Below are positions 16,813-25,105 of a stretch of 64,000 nucleotides of DNA, piece by piece. The stretch covers positions 125,408 through 189,407 of the forward strand of contig NZ_KQ948564.1 in assembly GCF_001514125.1 (NCBI RefSeq). Direction: 5' to 3'. The translations under genes were made by a program, and so were the position numbers. Source of the DNA: Streptomyces longwoodensis. Lineage in GTDB: Bacteria > Actinomycetota > Actinomycetes > Streptomycetales > Streptomycetaceae. The notes below the pieces were generated by a model. The model saw only the letters and a list, made by a program, of their open reading frames with translations. It did no database searches and was not told the DNA's origin. Numbering within the stretch: position 1 is the first letter of the stretch; each line of letters starts with the position of its first letter.

Positions 16813-18098
16813 ACCTCACCGTCACCGACGTGATCCTCACCCCGATCCTGGTCGCCGACCCGCCCCTGCTCAACACCCAGGGCGTGCACCAGCCGTACAC
16901 CCCCCGGCTCGTCGTCGAGGTCGTCACCGCGGACGGGACCACCGGCGTCGGCGAGACCTACGGCGACACCAAGTACCTGGAGCTGGCCCGGCCGTTCGCC
17001 GAGAAGCTGAAGGGGCGTCGGGTCAGCGGGCTCAACGCCCTGTCCGCCCTCGCCGACGAGGTCGCCGTGGACGCCTCCCGGGTCTCGGGACAGGTCGACG
17101 TCGGCGGGCTGCGCGGCGTCCAGACCGCCGACAAGCTGCGCCTGTCCGTGGTCTCCGCCTTCGAGGTGGCCTGCCTCGACGCCCTCGGCAAGGCGCTCGG
17201 GCTGCCCGTGCACGCACTGCTCGGCGGCAAGCTGCGCGACACCGTCGAGTACAGCGCCTACCTGTTCTACAAGTGGGCGCAGCACCCCGAGGGCGTGCCC
17301 GCCGAGCGGGACGACTGGGGCGCCGCCCTGGACCCGGCCGGGATCGTCGCGCAGGCCCGCCGGTTCACCGAGCGCTACGGCTTCACCTCCTTCAAGCTCA
17401 AGGGCGGCGTCTTCCCGCCCGACCAGGAGGTCGCCGCGGTCCGCGCCCTCGCCGCGGCCTTCCCCGGCCACCCCCTGCGCCTGGACCCCAACGGCGCCTG
17501 GTCGGTGGCGACCTCGCTGAAGGTCGCCGAGGAGGTGGGCGGTCTCCTGGAGTACCTGGAGGACCCCGCGCTCGGCACCCCGGCCATGGCGGAGGTCGCC
17601 GCCGGGACCGACGTGCCGCTGGCCACCAACATGTGCGTGACGACGTTCGCCGAGATCAAGGAGGCGTTCACCCGCGACGCCGTCCAGGTCGTCCTGTCCG
17701 ACCACCACTACTGGGGCGGCCTGCGCGCCACCCGGCACCTGGCCGCGGTCTGCGCCGCGTTCGGCGTCGGGGTGTCCATGCACTCCAACACCCACCTCGG
17801 GATCAGCCTGGCCGCGATGACCCACGTCGCGTCCACCGTGCCCAACCTCCACCACGCCTGCGACACCCACTACCCCTGGCAGTCCGAGGACGTCCTCACC
17901 GCGCGCGTCCCGATCACCGGCGGCCGGGTCGCCGTGCCCGACGGACCCGGCCTCGGCGTCGAACTCGACCGGGACCGGCTGGCGTTCCTGCACCGGCGGT
18001 GGCTGGAGGACGACGGCCGGCTGCGCGACCGTGACGACGCGGCGGCGCTGCGCGTCGTCGACCCCGAGTGGGTCACGCCGGCCGTGCCCCGCTGGTGA
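16809..18098 (+). CDS. gudD: Glucarate dehydratase (enolase superfamily)
   Basis: 429-aa acid-sugar dehydratase that converts D-glucarate (or L-idarate) to 5-dehydro-4-deoxyglucarate, the KdgD substrate. Key features: SFKLKGGVFPPDQEV with the catalytic KxK-type lysine, LRLDPNGAWS with the Mg ligand, EYLEDPALG, ATNMCVTTFAE and the C-terminal catalytic His in GVSMHSNTHLGISLAAMTHVA. The length matches GudD (about 430 aa). The GTG start overlaps the kdgD stop, indicating translational coupling. Confidence 0.92.
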   Translation: MNLTVTDVILTPILVADPPLLNTQGVHQPYTPRLVVEVVTADGTTGVGETYGDTKYLELARPFAEKLKGRRVSGLNALSALADEVAVDASRVSGQVDVGGLRGVQTADKLRLSVVSAFEVACLDALGKALGLPVHALLGGKLRDTVEYSAYLFYKWAQHPEGVPAERDDWGAALDPAGIVAQARRFTERYGFTSFKLKGGVFPPDQEVAAVRALAAAFPGHPLRLDPNGAWSVATSLKVAEEVGGLLEYLEDPALGTPAMAEVAAGTDVPLATNMCVTTFAEIKEAFTRDAVQVVLSDHHYWGGLRATRHLAAVCAAFGVGVSMHSNTHLGISLAAMTHVASTVPNLHHACDTHYPWQSEDVLTARVPITGGRVAVPDGPGLGVELDRDRLAFLHRRWLEDDGRLRDRDDAAALRVVDPEWVTPAVPRW

Positions 18099-18212
18099 GG
18101 ACGGCGCGCCGGGAGCCGCCGGACGCGACGCGAGCGCGGGGCGCGAGCGCCGCCCGGCTGTCGGCGGGGTGGTGCACACTGGCCTGATCCGCACCATGTC
18201 AGGGAGTGCACC

Positions 18213-19355
18213 GTGACCGCGTCCGGCCCGTCCCACGGAAAGGGACCGTCGCCCCTCACCGAGGGCCCGCACCGCCAGGCCCACGTCGATCCCCTGGCCG
18301 CCCTGCGCGCGCCCGGCGACCCCCCGTGGGACGTGTACCTCACGGGCACCGTCTTCCTCGACATCGTCTTCACCGGCCTCGACTCCGCGCCGGTGCGCGG
18401 CACCGAGTCCTGGGCGCGCGGCATGGGCTCCAGCCCCGGCGGGGTCGCCAACATGGCCACCGCGCTGGCCCGCCTCGGCCTGCGCACCAGCCTCGCGGCG
18501 GCCTTCGGCGACGACCACTACGGCGAGTACTGCTGGGACGCCCTCGCGCAGGGCGAGGGCATCGACCTCACCCCGTCGCGCAGCGTCCCCGGCTGGCACT
18601 CGCCGGTCACGGTGTCCATGGCGTACGAGGGGGAGCGCACGATGGTCTCCCACGGCCACGAGCCGCCCCCCGAGGAGCCCGCCCCCGACTGCCCGCCCCG
18701 CGCGCGGGCCGCGGTCGCCTCGCTGGTGCCGGGCCGGCCGGCCACCTGGATCGCGCAGGCCGCGGCCCGGGGCACCCGGATCTTCGGCGACGTCGGCTGG
18801 GACGACACGGGCGCGTGGGACCTGGCCGGCCTGTCCGACCTCGCCCACTGCGAGGCGTTCCTGCCCAACGCCGAGGAGGCCATGCGCTACACCCGCACCG
18901 ACTCCCCGCGCGCCGCCGCGCACGCCCTCACCGCGCACGTGCCGGTCGCGGTGGTCACGCTGGGCGCGGAGGGCGCGTACGCGGTGGACCGGCGGACGGG
19001 GGAGACGGCCGAGGTGCCGGCGATCGCCGTGGAGGCCCTCGACCCCACGGGGGCCGGGGACGTGTTCGTGGCCGGGTTCGTCACCGGCTCGCTCGCCGGC
19101 TGGCCGCTGGCGGACCGGCTCGCCTTCGCCGGGCTGGTGGCGGCGCTGTCGGTGCAGGAGTTCGGCGGGTCGCTGTCGGCGCCCGGCTGGTCGGAGATCG
19201 CGACCTGGTGGCGCGAGGTGCAGTCGGTCGAGGGCCAGGACCGGGCGGCCCTGAGCCGGTACGCGTTCCTGGAGCGGCTGCTCCCCGAGGACGCGGCGCG
19301 GCCCTGGCCGCTGCGCCGGGCGGTCCCGACGATCGGCTTCGGCCGTTCGAACTGA
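18213..19355 (+). CDS. PfkB-family carbohydrate kinase
   Basis: 380-aa ribokinase-fold sugar kinase. Family motifs are SSPGGVANMATALARLGLRTSLAAAFGDDHYG (GGxxxN ligand motif) and the C-terminal ATP/anion-hole DPTGAGDVFVAGFVTG with the catalytic Asp. The N-terminal ~40 residues are extra compared with most members, and the C-terminus extends past the usual fold. The GTG start has AGGGAG 8 nt upstream. The substrate is unknown. It follows gudD by 114 bp on the same strand, so a link to sugar-acid catabolism is possible but unproven. Confidence 0.87.
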   Translation: MTASGPSHGKGPSPLTEGPHRQAHVDPLAALRAPGDPPWDVYLTGTVFLDIVFTGLDSAPVRGTESWARGMGSSPGGVANMATALARLGLRTSLAAAFGDDHYGEYCWDALAQGEGIDLTPSRSVPGWHSPVTVSMAYEGERTMVSHGHEPPPEEPAPDCPPRARAAVASLVPGRPATWIAQAAARGTRIFGDVGWDDTGAWDLAGLSDLAHCEAFLPNAEEAMRYTRTDSPRAAAHALTAHVPVAVVTLGAEGAYAVDRRTGETAEVPAIAVEALDPTGAGDVFVAGFVTGSLAGWPLADRLAFAGLVAALSVQEFGGSLSAPGWSEIATWWREVQSVEGQDRAALSRYAFLERLLPEDAARPWPLRRAVPTIGFGRSN

Positions 19356-19511
19356 GCGGGTCGGACACCGGCCCCTCGTCGGCCCGGACGCCGGGCCGAT
19401 AAAACGCCTACGGCGTTGTCGGTGGCCCGGCGTACCCTTGAATGCGCCAGGCCGCCCGTGTGGCGCGCGTGCCGTATCGAGGAGGACGAGCAAGGCCTAC
19501 AGAGCCGGCCC

Positions 19512-20582
19512 ATGACTCAGACACCCACAGCTCAGAGCCCCGCGCAGGGGCAGGCGCGAGCGCAGTTCACCGTTCCCGCCCAGCACCCCATGGTGACCGT
19601 GCTGGGATCCGGAGACGCCCTCCTGCGCGTGATCGAGAAGGCCTTCCCGGGGGCCGACATCCACGTCCGGGGCAATGAGATCAGCGCGGTCGGCGACCCG
19701 GTCGACGTCGCCCTCATCTCGCGCGTGTTCGAAGAGATGATGCTGGTGCTCCGCACCGGGCAGCCGATGACGGAGGACGCAGTGGAACGGTCGATCGCGA
19801 TGCTGCGGGCGAGCGAGGCGGGCACCAACGACGGTCAGGAGACCCCGGCCGAGGTGCTCACGCAGAACATCCTGTCCTCCCGGGGACGCACCATCCGCCC
19901 GAAGACCCTCAACCAGAAGCGGTACGTCGACGCGATCGACCACCACACGGTCGTCTTCGGCATCGGCCCCGCCGGCACCGGCAAGACGTACCTGGCGATG
20001 GCCAAGGCCGTCCAGGCGCTGCAGTCCAAGCAGGTCAACCGCATCATCCTGACCCGCCCCGCGGTCGAGGCCGGCGAGCGCCTCGGCTTCCTGCCGGGCA
20101 CGCTCTACGAGAAGATCGACCCCTACCTGCGCCCGCTCTACGACGCCCTGCACGACATGATCGACCCCGACTCGATCCCGCGGCTGATGGCGGCGGGCAC
20201 GATCGAGGTCGCCCCGCTGGCGTACATGCGCGGCCGCACGCTCAACGACGCGTTCATCATCCTGGACGAGGCGCAGAACACCAGCCCCGAGCAGATGAAG
20301 ATGTTCCTCACCCGCCTCGGCTTCGACTCCAAGATCGTGATCACCGGTGACGTGACGCAGGTCGACCTGCCGAGCGGCACCAAGTCGGGCCTGCGGCAGG
20401 TGCAGGAGATCCTGGAGGGCGTCGAGGACGTCCACTTCGCCCGGCTGTCCTCGCACGACGTCGTCCGGCACAAGCTGGTGGGCCGTATCGTCGACGCGTA
20501 CGAGCAGTACGACAGCCAGCACGGCACGGAGAACGGCGCGCACCAGGGCGGCCGGGGGAAGTCCGCGCGCAAGGGGAAGTAG
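19512..20582 (+). CDS. phoH: PhoH-family ATPase
   Basis: 356-aa PhoH-like protein. An N-terminal KH-like region (IEKAFPGADIHVRGNEISAVGDPVDVALI) precedes the ATPase core, with Walker A GPAGTGKTYLA at about residue 157, the PAVEAGERLGFLPG loop and Walker B FIILDEAQN. Linked to RNA metabolism and ribosome maturation because it almost always precedes ybeY, as here (12-bp gap). The C-terminus is Lys/Arg/Gly-rich. Long in-frame extension upstream was rejected because homologs begin near MTQTP. Confidence 0.95.
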   Translation: MTQTPTAQSPAQGQARAQFTVPAQHPMVTVLGSGDALLRVIEKAFPGADIHVRGNEISAVGDPVDVALISRVFEEMMLVLRTGQPMTEDAVERSIAMLRASEAGTNDGQETPAEVLTQNILSSRGRTIRPKTLNQKRYVDAIDHHTVVFGIGPAGTGKTYLAMAKAVQALQSKQVNRIILTRPAVEAGERLGFLPGTLYEKIDPYLRPLYDALHDMIDPDSIPRLMAAGTIEVAPLAYMRGRTLNDAFIILDEAQNTSPEQMKMFLTRLGFDSKIVITGDVTQVDLPSGTKSGLRQVQEILEGVEDVHFARLSSHDVVRHKLVGRIVDAYEQYDSQHGTENGAHQGGRGKSARKGK

Positions 20583-20594
20583 ACACAGCACGGC

Positions 20595-21092
20595 ATGTCG
20601 ATCGACGTCAACAACGAGTCCGGAACCGAGGTCGACGAGCAGGCGATCCTCGACATCGCCCGCTACGCGCTCGCACGGATGCGCATCCACCCGCTCTCCG
20701 AGCTCTCGGTGATCGTCGTGGACGCCGACGCCATGGAGCAGCTCCACGTGCAGTGGATGGACCTGCCGGGCCCCACGGATGTGATGTCCTTCCCGATGGA
20801 CGAGCTGCGCCCGCCCTCCAAGGACGACGAGGAGCCCCCGCAGGGACTCCTCGGCGACATCGTCCTGTGCCCGGAGGTCGCCGCCCGGCAGGGCGCGGAG
20901 GCCGCCACGCAGCACTCCATGGACGAGGAGCTCCAGCTGCTCACCGTCCACGGGGTGCTGCACCTGCTGGGGTACGACCACGAGGAGCCCGACGAGAAGG
21001 CCGAGATGTTCGGCCTGCAGGCGGCCATCGTGGACGGCTGGCGTGCGGAGAAGGGCCTGACCGGCCCGTCGCCCGCGCCGACCGTGTCATGA
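20595..21092 (+). CDS. ybeY: rRNA maturation RNase YbeY
   Basis: 165-aa zinc endoribonuclease acting in 16S rRNA 3' maturation and ribosome quality control. The zinc motif HGVLHLLGYDHEEPDE (HxxxHxxxxxH) is about residue 117. MSIDVNNES and DVMSFPMDELRP are typical. It ends 4 bp into the CBS-domain gene (ATGA overlap). Confidence 0.96.
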   Translation: MSIDVNNESGTEVDEQAILDIARYALARMRIHPLSELSVIVVDADAMEQLHVQWMDLPGPTDVMSFPMDELRPPSKDDEEPPQGLLGDIVLCPEVAARQGAEAATQHSMDEELQLLTVHGVLHLLGYDHEEPDEKAEMFGLQAAIVDGWRAEKGLTGPSPAPTVS

Positions 21093-22429
21093 GCCCCCAG
21101 CTCGTCGCCGGCGCGATCGCCCTGGTCGTCGTCGCCTGGCTCGCCGCCTGCGCGGAGGCGGGCCTCGCGCGCGTCTCCAGCTTCCGGGCCGAGGAAGCCG
21201 TGCGCACCGGCCGGCGGGGCAGCGCCAAGCTCGCCCAGATCGCCGCCGACCCGACCCGCTACCTCAACGTGGCGCTGCTGGTGCGCGTCGCCTGCGAGAT
21301 GGCGGCCGCCGCCCTCGTCACCTACGCGTGCCTGCGGGGCATCGACACGACCTGGCAGGCGCTGCTCGCCGCGATCGGCGTCATGGTCCTGGTGTCGTAC
21401 GTCGCCGTGGGCGTCTCCCCGCGCACCATCGGCCGCCAGCACCCGCTGAACACGGCGACGGCCGCCGCGTACGTGCTGCTGCCGCTGGCCCGGGTGATGG
21501 GCCCGATCCCGTCGCTGCTGATCCTCATCGGCAACGCCCTCACCCCCGGCAAGGGCTTCCGCCGCGGCCCGTTCGCCTCCGAGGCCGAACTGCGCGCGCT
21601 GGTCGACCTCGCCGAGAAGGAGTCGCTGATCGAGGACGAGGAGCGCCGCATGGTGCACTCCGTCTTCGAGCTGGGCGACACCCTGGTGCGCGAGGTGATG
21701 GTGCCGCGCACCGACCTGGTGGTGATCGAGCGCTACAAGACGATCCGCCAGGCCCTGACCCTCGCGCTGCGCTCGGGCTTCTCGCGCATCCCGGTCACCG
21801 GGGAGAGCGAGGACGACATCGTCGGCATCGTGTACCTGAAGGACCTGGCCCGCAAGACGCACATCAGCCGGGACGCGGAGAGCGAGCTGGTCTCCACGGC
21901 GATGCGGCCGGCGTTCTTCGTGCCCGACACCAAGAACGCGGGCGACCTGCTGCGCGAGATGCAGGAGGAGCGCAACCACGTCGCGGTGGTGATCGACGAG
22001 TACGGCGGCACCGCCGGCATCGTCACCATCGAGGACATCCTCGAGGAGATCGTCGGCGAGATCACCGACGAGTACGACCGGGAGCTGCCGCCCGTGGAGG
22101 AGCTGGGCGACGACCGCTACCGGGTCACGGCCCGCCTCGACATCACCGACCTGGGCGAGCTGTACGGCCTGGAGGAGTACGACGACGAGGACGTGGAGAC
22201 CGTCGGCGGCCTGCTCGCCAAGGCCCTCGGCCGGGTGCCGATCGCCGGGGCGTCCAGCGTCGTGGACCTGCCCGACGGCCGTGCGCTGCGGCTGACCGCC
22301 GAGGCGGCGGCCGGGCGCCGGAACAAGATCGTGACCGTGCTGGTGGAGCCCGTCGGTCCGGCCGCCCGGACCGGCGAGCAGCACAAGGAGCACGCGGGGG
22401 TCGACGGGACGGGGGCGGAACCGGCGTGA
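21089..22429 (+). CDS. Hemolysin-family membrane protein (CNNM/CBS/CorC, TlyC-like)
   Basis: 446-aa membrane protein with an N-terminal CNNM (DUF21) domain of about three to four helices (LVAGAIALVVVAWLAACAEA, LLAAIGVMVLVSYVAVGVS, ATAAAYVLLPLARVMGPIP). Two CBS motifs follow (REVMVPRTDLVVIERY and VSTAMRPAFFVPDTKNAGDLLREMQ), then a C-terminal CorC_HlyC domain (YRVTARLDITDLGELYGL). Family members are implicated in Mg/Co transport. The name hemolysin is historical. It is coupled to ybeY and to the next gene by 4-bp overlaps at both ends. Confidence 0.92.
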   Translation: MSPQLVAGAIALVVVAWLAACAEAGLARVSSFRAEEAVRTGRRGSAKLAQIAADPTRYLNVALLVRVACEMAAAALVTYACLRGIDTTWQALLAAIGVMVLVSYVAVGVSPRTIGRQHPLNTATAAAYVLLPLARVMGPIPSLLILIGNALTPGKGFRRGPFASEAELRALVDLAEKESLIEDEERRMVHSVFELGDTLVREVMVPRTDLVVIERYKTIRQALTLALRSGFSRIPVTGESEDDIVGIVYLKDLARKTHISRDAESELVSTAMRPAFFVPDTKNAGDLLREMQEERNHVAVVIDEYGGTAGIVTIEDILEEIVGEITDEYDRELPPVEELGDDRYRVTARLDITDLGELYGLEEYDDEDVETVGGLLAKALGRVPIAGASSVVDLPDGRALRLTAEAAAGRRNKIVTVLVEPVGPAARTGEQHKEHAGVDGTGAEPA

Positions 22430-22785
22430 CGCCCCAGGAGCTGCGGTCCCTGTGCCTGTCGTTCAACGCGGCCGAGGAGGACTTCCCGTTCGGCCCGGAG
22501 ACCTCGGTTTTCCGGGTCCTCGGCAAGCTCTTCGCGCTGTCCGCCCTGGACGCCCGGCCCCTGCGGGTCAACCTCAAGTGCGACCCGGAGGACGCGGTGC
22601 GGCTGCGCGGGGAGCACCCGGGGCTGGTCCTGCCCGGCTGGCACATGAACAAGCGGCACTGGAACACCGTCGTCGTGGACGGCGGTCTCCCGGACCGCCT
22701 GGTGCGCGAGCTCGTGGAGGACTCCTACGACCTCGTGGTCGCCGGCCTGCCGCGCGCCGAGCGACTCCGCCTCGACCGCCCCTGA
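22426..22785 (+). CDS. MmcQ/YjbR family protein
   Basis: 119-aa protein of the MmcQ/YjbR (CyaY-like fold, double-wing DNA-binding) family. Typical motifs are FPFGPETSVFRVLGKLFAL, VNLKCDPEDAVRLR, GWHMNKRHWNTV and a C-terminal LVEDSYDLVVAGL. The function is not established. GTG at 22426 overlaps the upstream stop (GTGA), making it the fourth gene of the phoH-ybeY operon. Confidence 0.87.
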   Translation: MTPQELRSLCLSFNAAEEDFPFGPETSVFRVLGKLFALSALDARPLRVNLKCDPEDAVRLRGEHPGLVLPGWHMNKRHWNTVVVDGGLPDRLVRELVEDSYDLVVAGLPRAERLRLDRP

Positions 22786-22842
22786 GCACAGGTCACCCCG
22801 CACGTGGCCGGGCCCAGCCCCGTGTCGGGGGCGGGGTGTTCG

Positions 22843-22848
22843 TATGCT
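22843..22848 (+). promoter_or_regulatory. -10 element for leaderless CDA-like gene
   Basis: TATGCT ends 6 nt before the ATG at 22855 and no ribosome site lies between them. This is the spacing of leaderless transcripts. Confidence 0.45.
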
Positions 22849-22854
22849 CGGGGC

Positions 22855-23208
22855 ATGACCGAGAGCAACGCGCTTGACCCCGAGGACCGCAAGATCGTCA
22901 CGCTGGCCCGTTCCGCGCGGGCCCGCAACGGCGTGCCCGAGGGGGCGGCCGTGCGCGACGACACCGGACGCACCTACGTCGCCGGGACGGTGGAGCTGGC
23001 GTCGCTGCGGCTGAGCGCGCTGCGCACGGCGGTGGCGATGGCGGTGGCCTCGGGCGCGAGCTCGCTGGAGGCGGCGGCGGTGGTGACCGGGGCGGACACC
23101 GTCCCGGCGGAGGACCTGGCGGCCGTCCGTGACCTGGGCGGAGCGGGGACGCCGGTGCTGCTGGCGGCCCCGGACGGCACGGTGCGCTCGACGGTCCCGG
23201 CGGAGTGA
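22855..23208 (+). CDS. Cytidine deaminase-like fold protein, catalytic residues lost
   Basis: 117-aa protein in the position held in actinobacteria by a small CDA-related protein just before era. The KIVTLARSARARNGVPEGAAVRDDTGRTYVAGTVE region fits the CDA fold. The segment where active enzymes carry the zinc motif (C/H)AE and PCxxC reads LRLSALRTAVAMAVASG, with no Cys, His or Glu ligand, and no PCxxC follows. It is therefore unlikely to deaminate anything and may be a structural or ligand-binding relative. It is followed by the opposite-strand glnK. Confidence 0.72.
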   Translation: MTESNALDPEDRKIVTLARSARARNGVPEGAAVRDDTGRTYVAGTVELASLRLSALRTAVAMAVASGASSLEAAAVVTGADTVPAEDLAAVRDLGGAGTPVLLAAPDGTVRSTVPAE

Positions 23209-23273
23209 GGAGGGCGAAGACCCGTCAGGACGCGGGCAACTGACGGCCCGTCACTGCCTTTCCCCGCGGTGGC

Positions 23274-23612
23274 TCAGAGCGCGTCGGGCCCGCGCTCGCC
23301 CGTGCGGACCCGGACGACCGTCTCCACCGGCAGCGCCCACACCTTGCCGTCCCCGATCTTGCCGGTGTGCGCGGCCCGGACGATCGCGTCGATCACCGGG
23401 TCCGCGTCGGCGTCCTCGACGACCACCTCGATGCGCACCTTCGGCACCAGGTCCACCCGGTACTCGGCGCCCCGGTACACCTCGGTGTGGCCGCGCTGCC
23501 GGCCGTAGCCGCTGGCCTCGGTGACGGTCAGGCCCTGCACCCCGAGTTCCTGCAGGGCGTTCTTGACCTCGTCGAGGCGGTACGGCTTGACGATGGCGGT
23601 GATCAGCTTCAT
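23274..23612 (-). CDS. glnK: P-II family nitrogen regulator
   Basis: 112-aa PII signalling protein that senses 2-oxoglutarate, ATP/ADP and nitrogen status. MKLITAIVKPYRLDEVKNAL and the T-loop GYGRQRGHTEVYRGAEYRVDLVPK carry Tyr51, the residue adenylylated in actinobacterial GlnK. C-terminal GKIGDGKVWALPVETVVRVRTGE is also typical. The start overlaps the amtB stop by 4 bp (ATGA), the classic amtB-glnK couple. No glnD follows within the window, unlike the standard Streptomyces amtB-glnK-glnD operon. Confidence 0.96.
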   Translation of the reverse strand: MKLITAIVKPYRLDEVKNALQELGVQGLTVTEASGYGRQRGHTEVYRGAEYRVDLVPKVRIEVVVEDADADPVIDAIVRAAHTGKIGDGKVWALPVETVVRVRTGERGPDAL

Positions 23613-24922
23613 GCCTGCGGCTTGACCTTCTGGGCGGAGGGGAGGACGGAGTGGGCGACCGGGGCGCCGTGCCCCAGGACCCCGTGATCGTAGGCGGTCT
23701 CGGCGTGCACCGTAAGGTCCAGGCCGGTGTGCTCCTGCTCCTCGCTCGCGCGGAAGCCCATCACGCGGTCGAGCGCCTTGCCGATCGCGAAGGTCACGCC
23801 GAACGCGTACACCGCGACCACCACCACGGCGACGAGCTGCTTGCCCAGCTGGGCGAGGCCGCCGCCGTACAGCAGGCCCTCCGTGCCGCCGGTCATGGCC
23901 CGCTCGGCGAAGACGCCGATGAGCAGGGTGCCGACGATCCCGCCGACCAGGTGGACGCCGACGACGTCCAGCGAGTCGTCGTAGTTCAGCTTGAACTTCC
24001 AGCCCACGGCGTACGAGCAGACGACGCCGGCGGTGAGGCCGACCACCAGGGAGCCGAGCAGGGACACCGAGCCGCAGGACGGGGTGATCGCCACCAGGCC
24101 CGCGACCGCGCCCGACGCGGCGCCCAGCGTGGTGGGGTGGCCGTCGCGCCGCTGCTCGACGAAGAGCCAGCCGAGCAGGCCGGTGCAGCCCGCGGCGAGG
24201 GTGTTGAGGAAGACCGCCGCGGCCAGGCCGTTCGCGGCGAGCACCGAGCCCGCGTTGAAGCCGAACCAGCCGAACCACAGCAGGCCGGCGCCCAGCACCA
24301 CCATCGGCAGGTTGTGCGGACGCATCGCGTCCTTCTTGAAGCCCAGGCGCGGGCCCAGCACCAGGCACAGGGCGAGCCCCGAGGCGCCCGAGGTGATCTC
24401 CACGGGCAGACCGCCGGCGAAGTCCAGGGCGCCCAGGTGGGTCAGGATCCAGCCACCCGGACCCCACACCCAGTGGGTGACCGGAACGTATACCAGCAGC
24501 GCCCACACCGGCACGAAGACCAGCCACGCGGCGAACTTCGCGCGGTCGGCGACGGCGCCGCTCACCAGGGCCGCCGTGACGATCGCGAAGGTCAGCTGGA
24601 ACGTGGCGAACAGCAGCGTGGGGACCGTGCCCGTGACGCTCTCCGGGCCGATCCCCGCGAGGCCCAGGTGGTCCAGGCCGCCGACGAGGCCGGCGGCCGT
24701 GTCGCCGCCGAAGGCGAGGGAGTAGCCGGCCGCCAGCCACACGACGGTGACCAGGGCGATCGACACGAAGCTCATCATCAGCATGTTCAGGACGCTCTTG
24801 GTGCGGACCATGCCGCCGTAGAACAGGGCCAGGCCCGGCGTCATGAGCAGCACCAGCGCGGTGGCGGCGAGCAGCCAGGCGGTGTCGCCGGTGTCGATCC
24901 GCGGTGCGGCGAAGGTCGTCAC
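23609..24922 (-). CDS. amtB: Ammonium transporter
   Basis: 437-aa Amt/MEP/Rh channel with about 11 membrane helices. Conserved pore and selectivity features are LLMTPGLALFYGGMVRTKSVLN, VTHWVWGPGGW (first pore His), DFAGGLPVEITSG, WFGWFGFNAGS and VGVHLVGGIVGTLLIG (second pore His). The C-terminal tail (RASEEQEHTGLDLTVHAETAYDHG) is the usual PII-contacting region. It is the promoter-proximal gene of amtB-glnK, and a GlnR-like site lies 57 bp upstream. Confidence 0.96.
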   Translation of the reverse strand: MTTFAAPRIDTGDTAWLLAATALVLLMTPGLALFYGGMVRTKSVLNMLMMSFVSIALVTVVWLAAGYSLAFGGDTAAGLVGGLDHLGLAGIGPESVTGTVPTLLFATFQLTFAIVTAALVSGAVADRAKFAAWLVFVPVWALLVYVPVTHWVWGPGGWILTHLGALDFAGGLPVEITSGASGLALCLVLGPRLGFKKDAMRPHNLPMVVLGAGLLWFGWFGFNAGSVLAANGLAAAVFLNTLAAGCTGLLGWLFVEQRRDGHPTTLGAASGAVAGLVAITPSCGSVSLLGSLVVGLTAGVVCSYAVGWKFKLNYDDSLDVVGVHLVGGIVGTLLIGVFAERAMTGGTEGLLYGGGLAQLGKQLVAVVVVAVYAFGVTFAIGKALDRVMGFRASEEQEHTGLDLTVHAETAYDHGVLGHGAPVAHSVLPSAQKVKPQA

Positions 24923-24978
24923 GGGGTCTCCAACGGTGCGAGGGCTCGCGAGGGCTCGTCAGAGGGTCACCGCTGCGC

Positions 24979-25016
24979 GTTTCCGGTTGCGTACGGGTGT
25001 GTTTCCGTGACGTTTC
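24979..25016 (-). promoter_or_regulatory. GlnR-like box upstream of amtB
   Basis: On the amtB strand: GAAAC-N6-GAAAC-N6-GTACG-N6-GAAAC, four 5-bp half-sites on a strict 11-bp pitch, ending 57 bp before the amtB start. The Streptomyces GlnR consensus is gTnAC-N6-GaAAC repeated twice. The two b-half-sites (GAAAC) match exactly and the a-half-sites are degenerate, so the call rests on spacing and gene context. Confidence 0.62.
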
Positions 25017-25105
25017 GTTGCGGGCGGGTTTCCGGACCCTCACCGGCGGGGCGGCGTCGCGGGCGTGGTGCGGCGGAGCTCCGGGGATCAGGGAGAATGG
25101 GCGGC

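Noticed and set aside
16620..19493. 957-aa minus-strand ORF across kdgD, gudD and the PfkB gene
   Set aside because: Spans three well-supported genes on the other strand; low-complexity sequence with no recognisable domain.
21089..22429. Genuine hemolysin toxin
   Set aside because: The CNNM-CBS-CorC architecture indicates an ion-transport-related membrane protein; the toxin name is historical.
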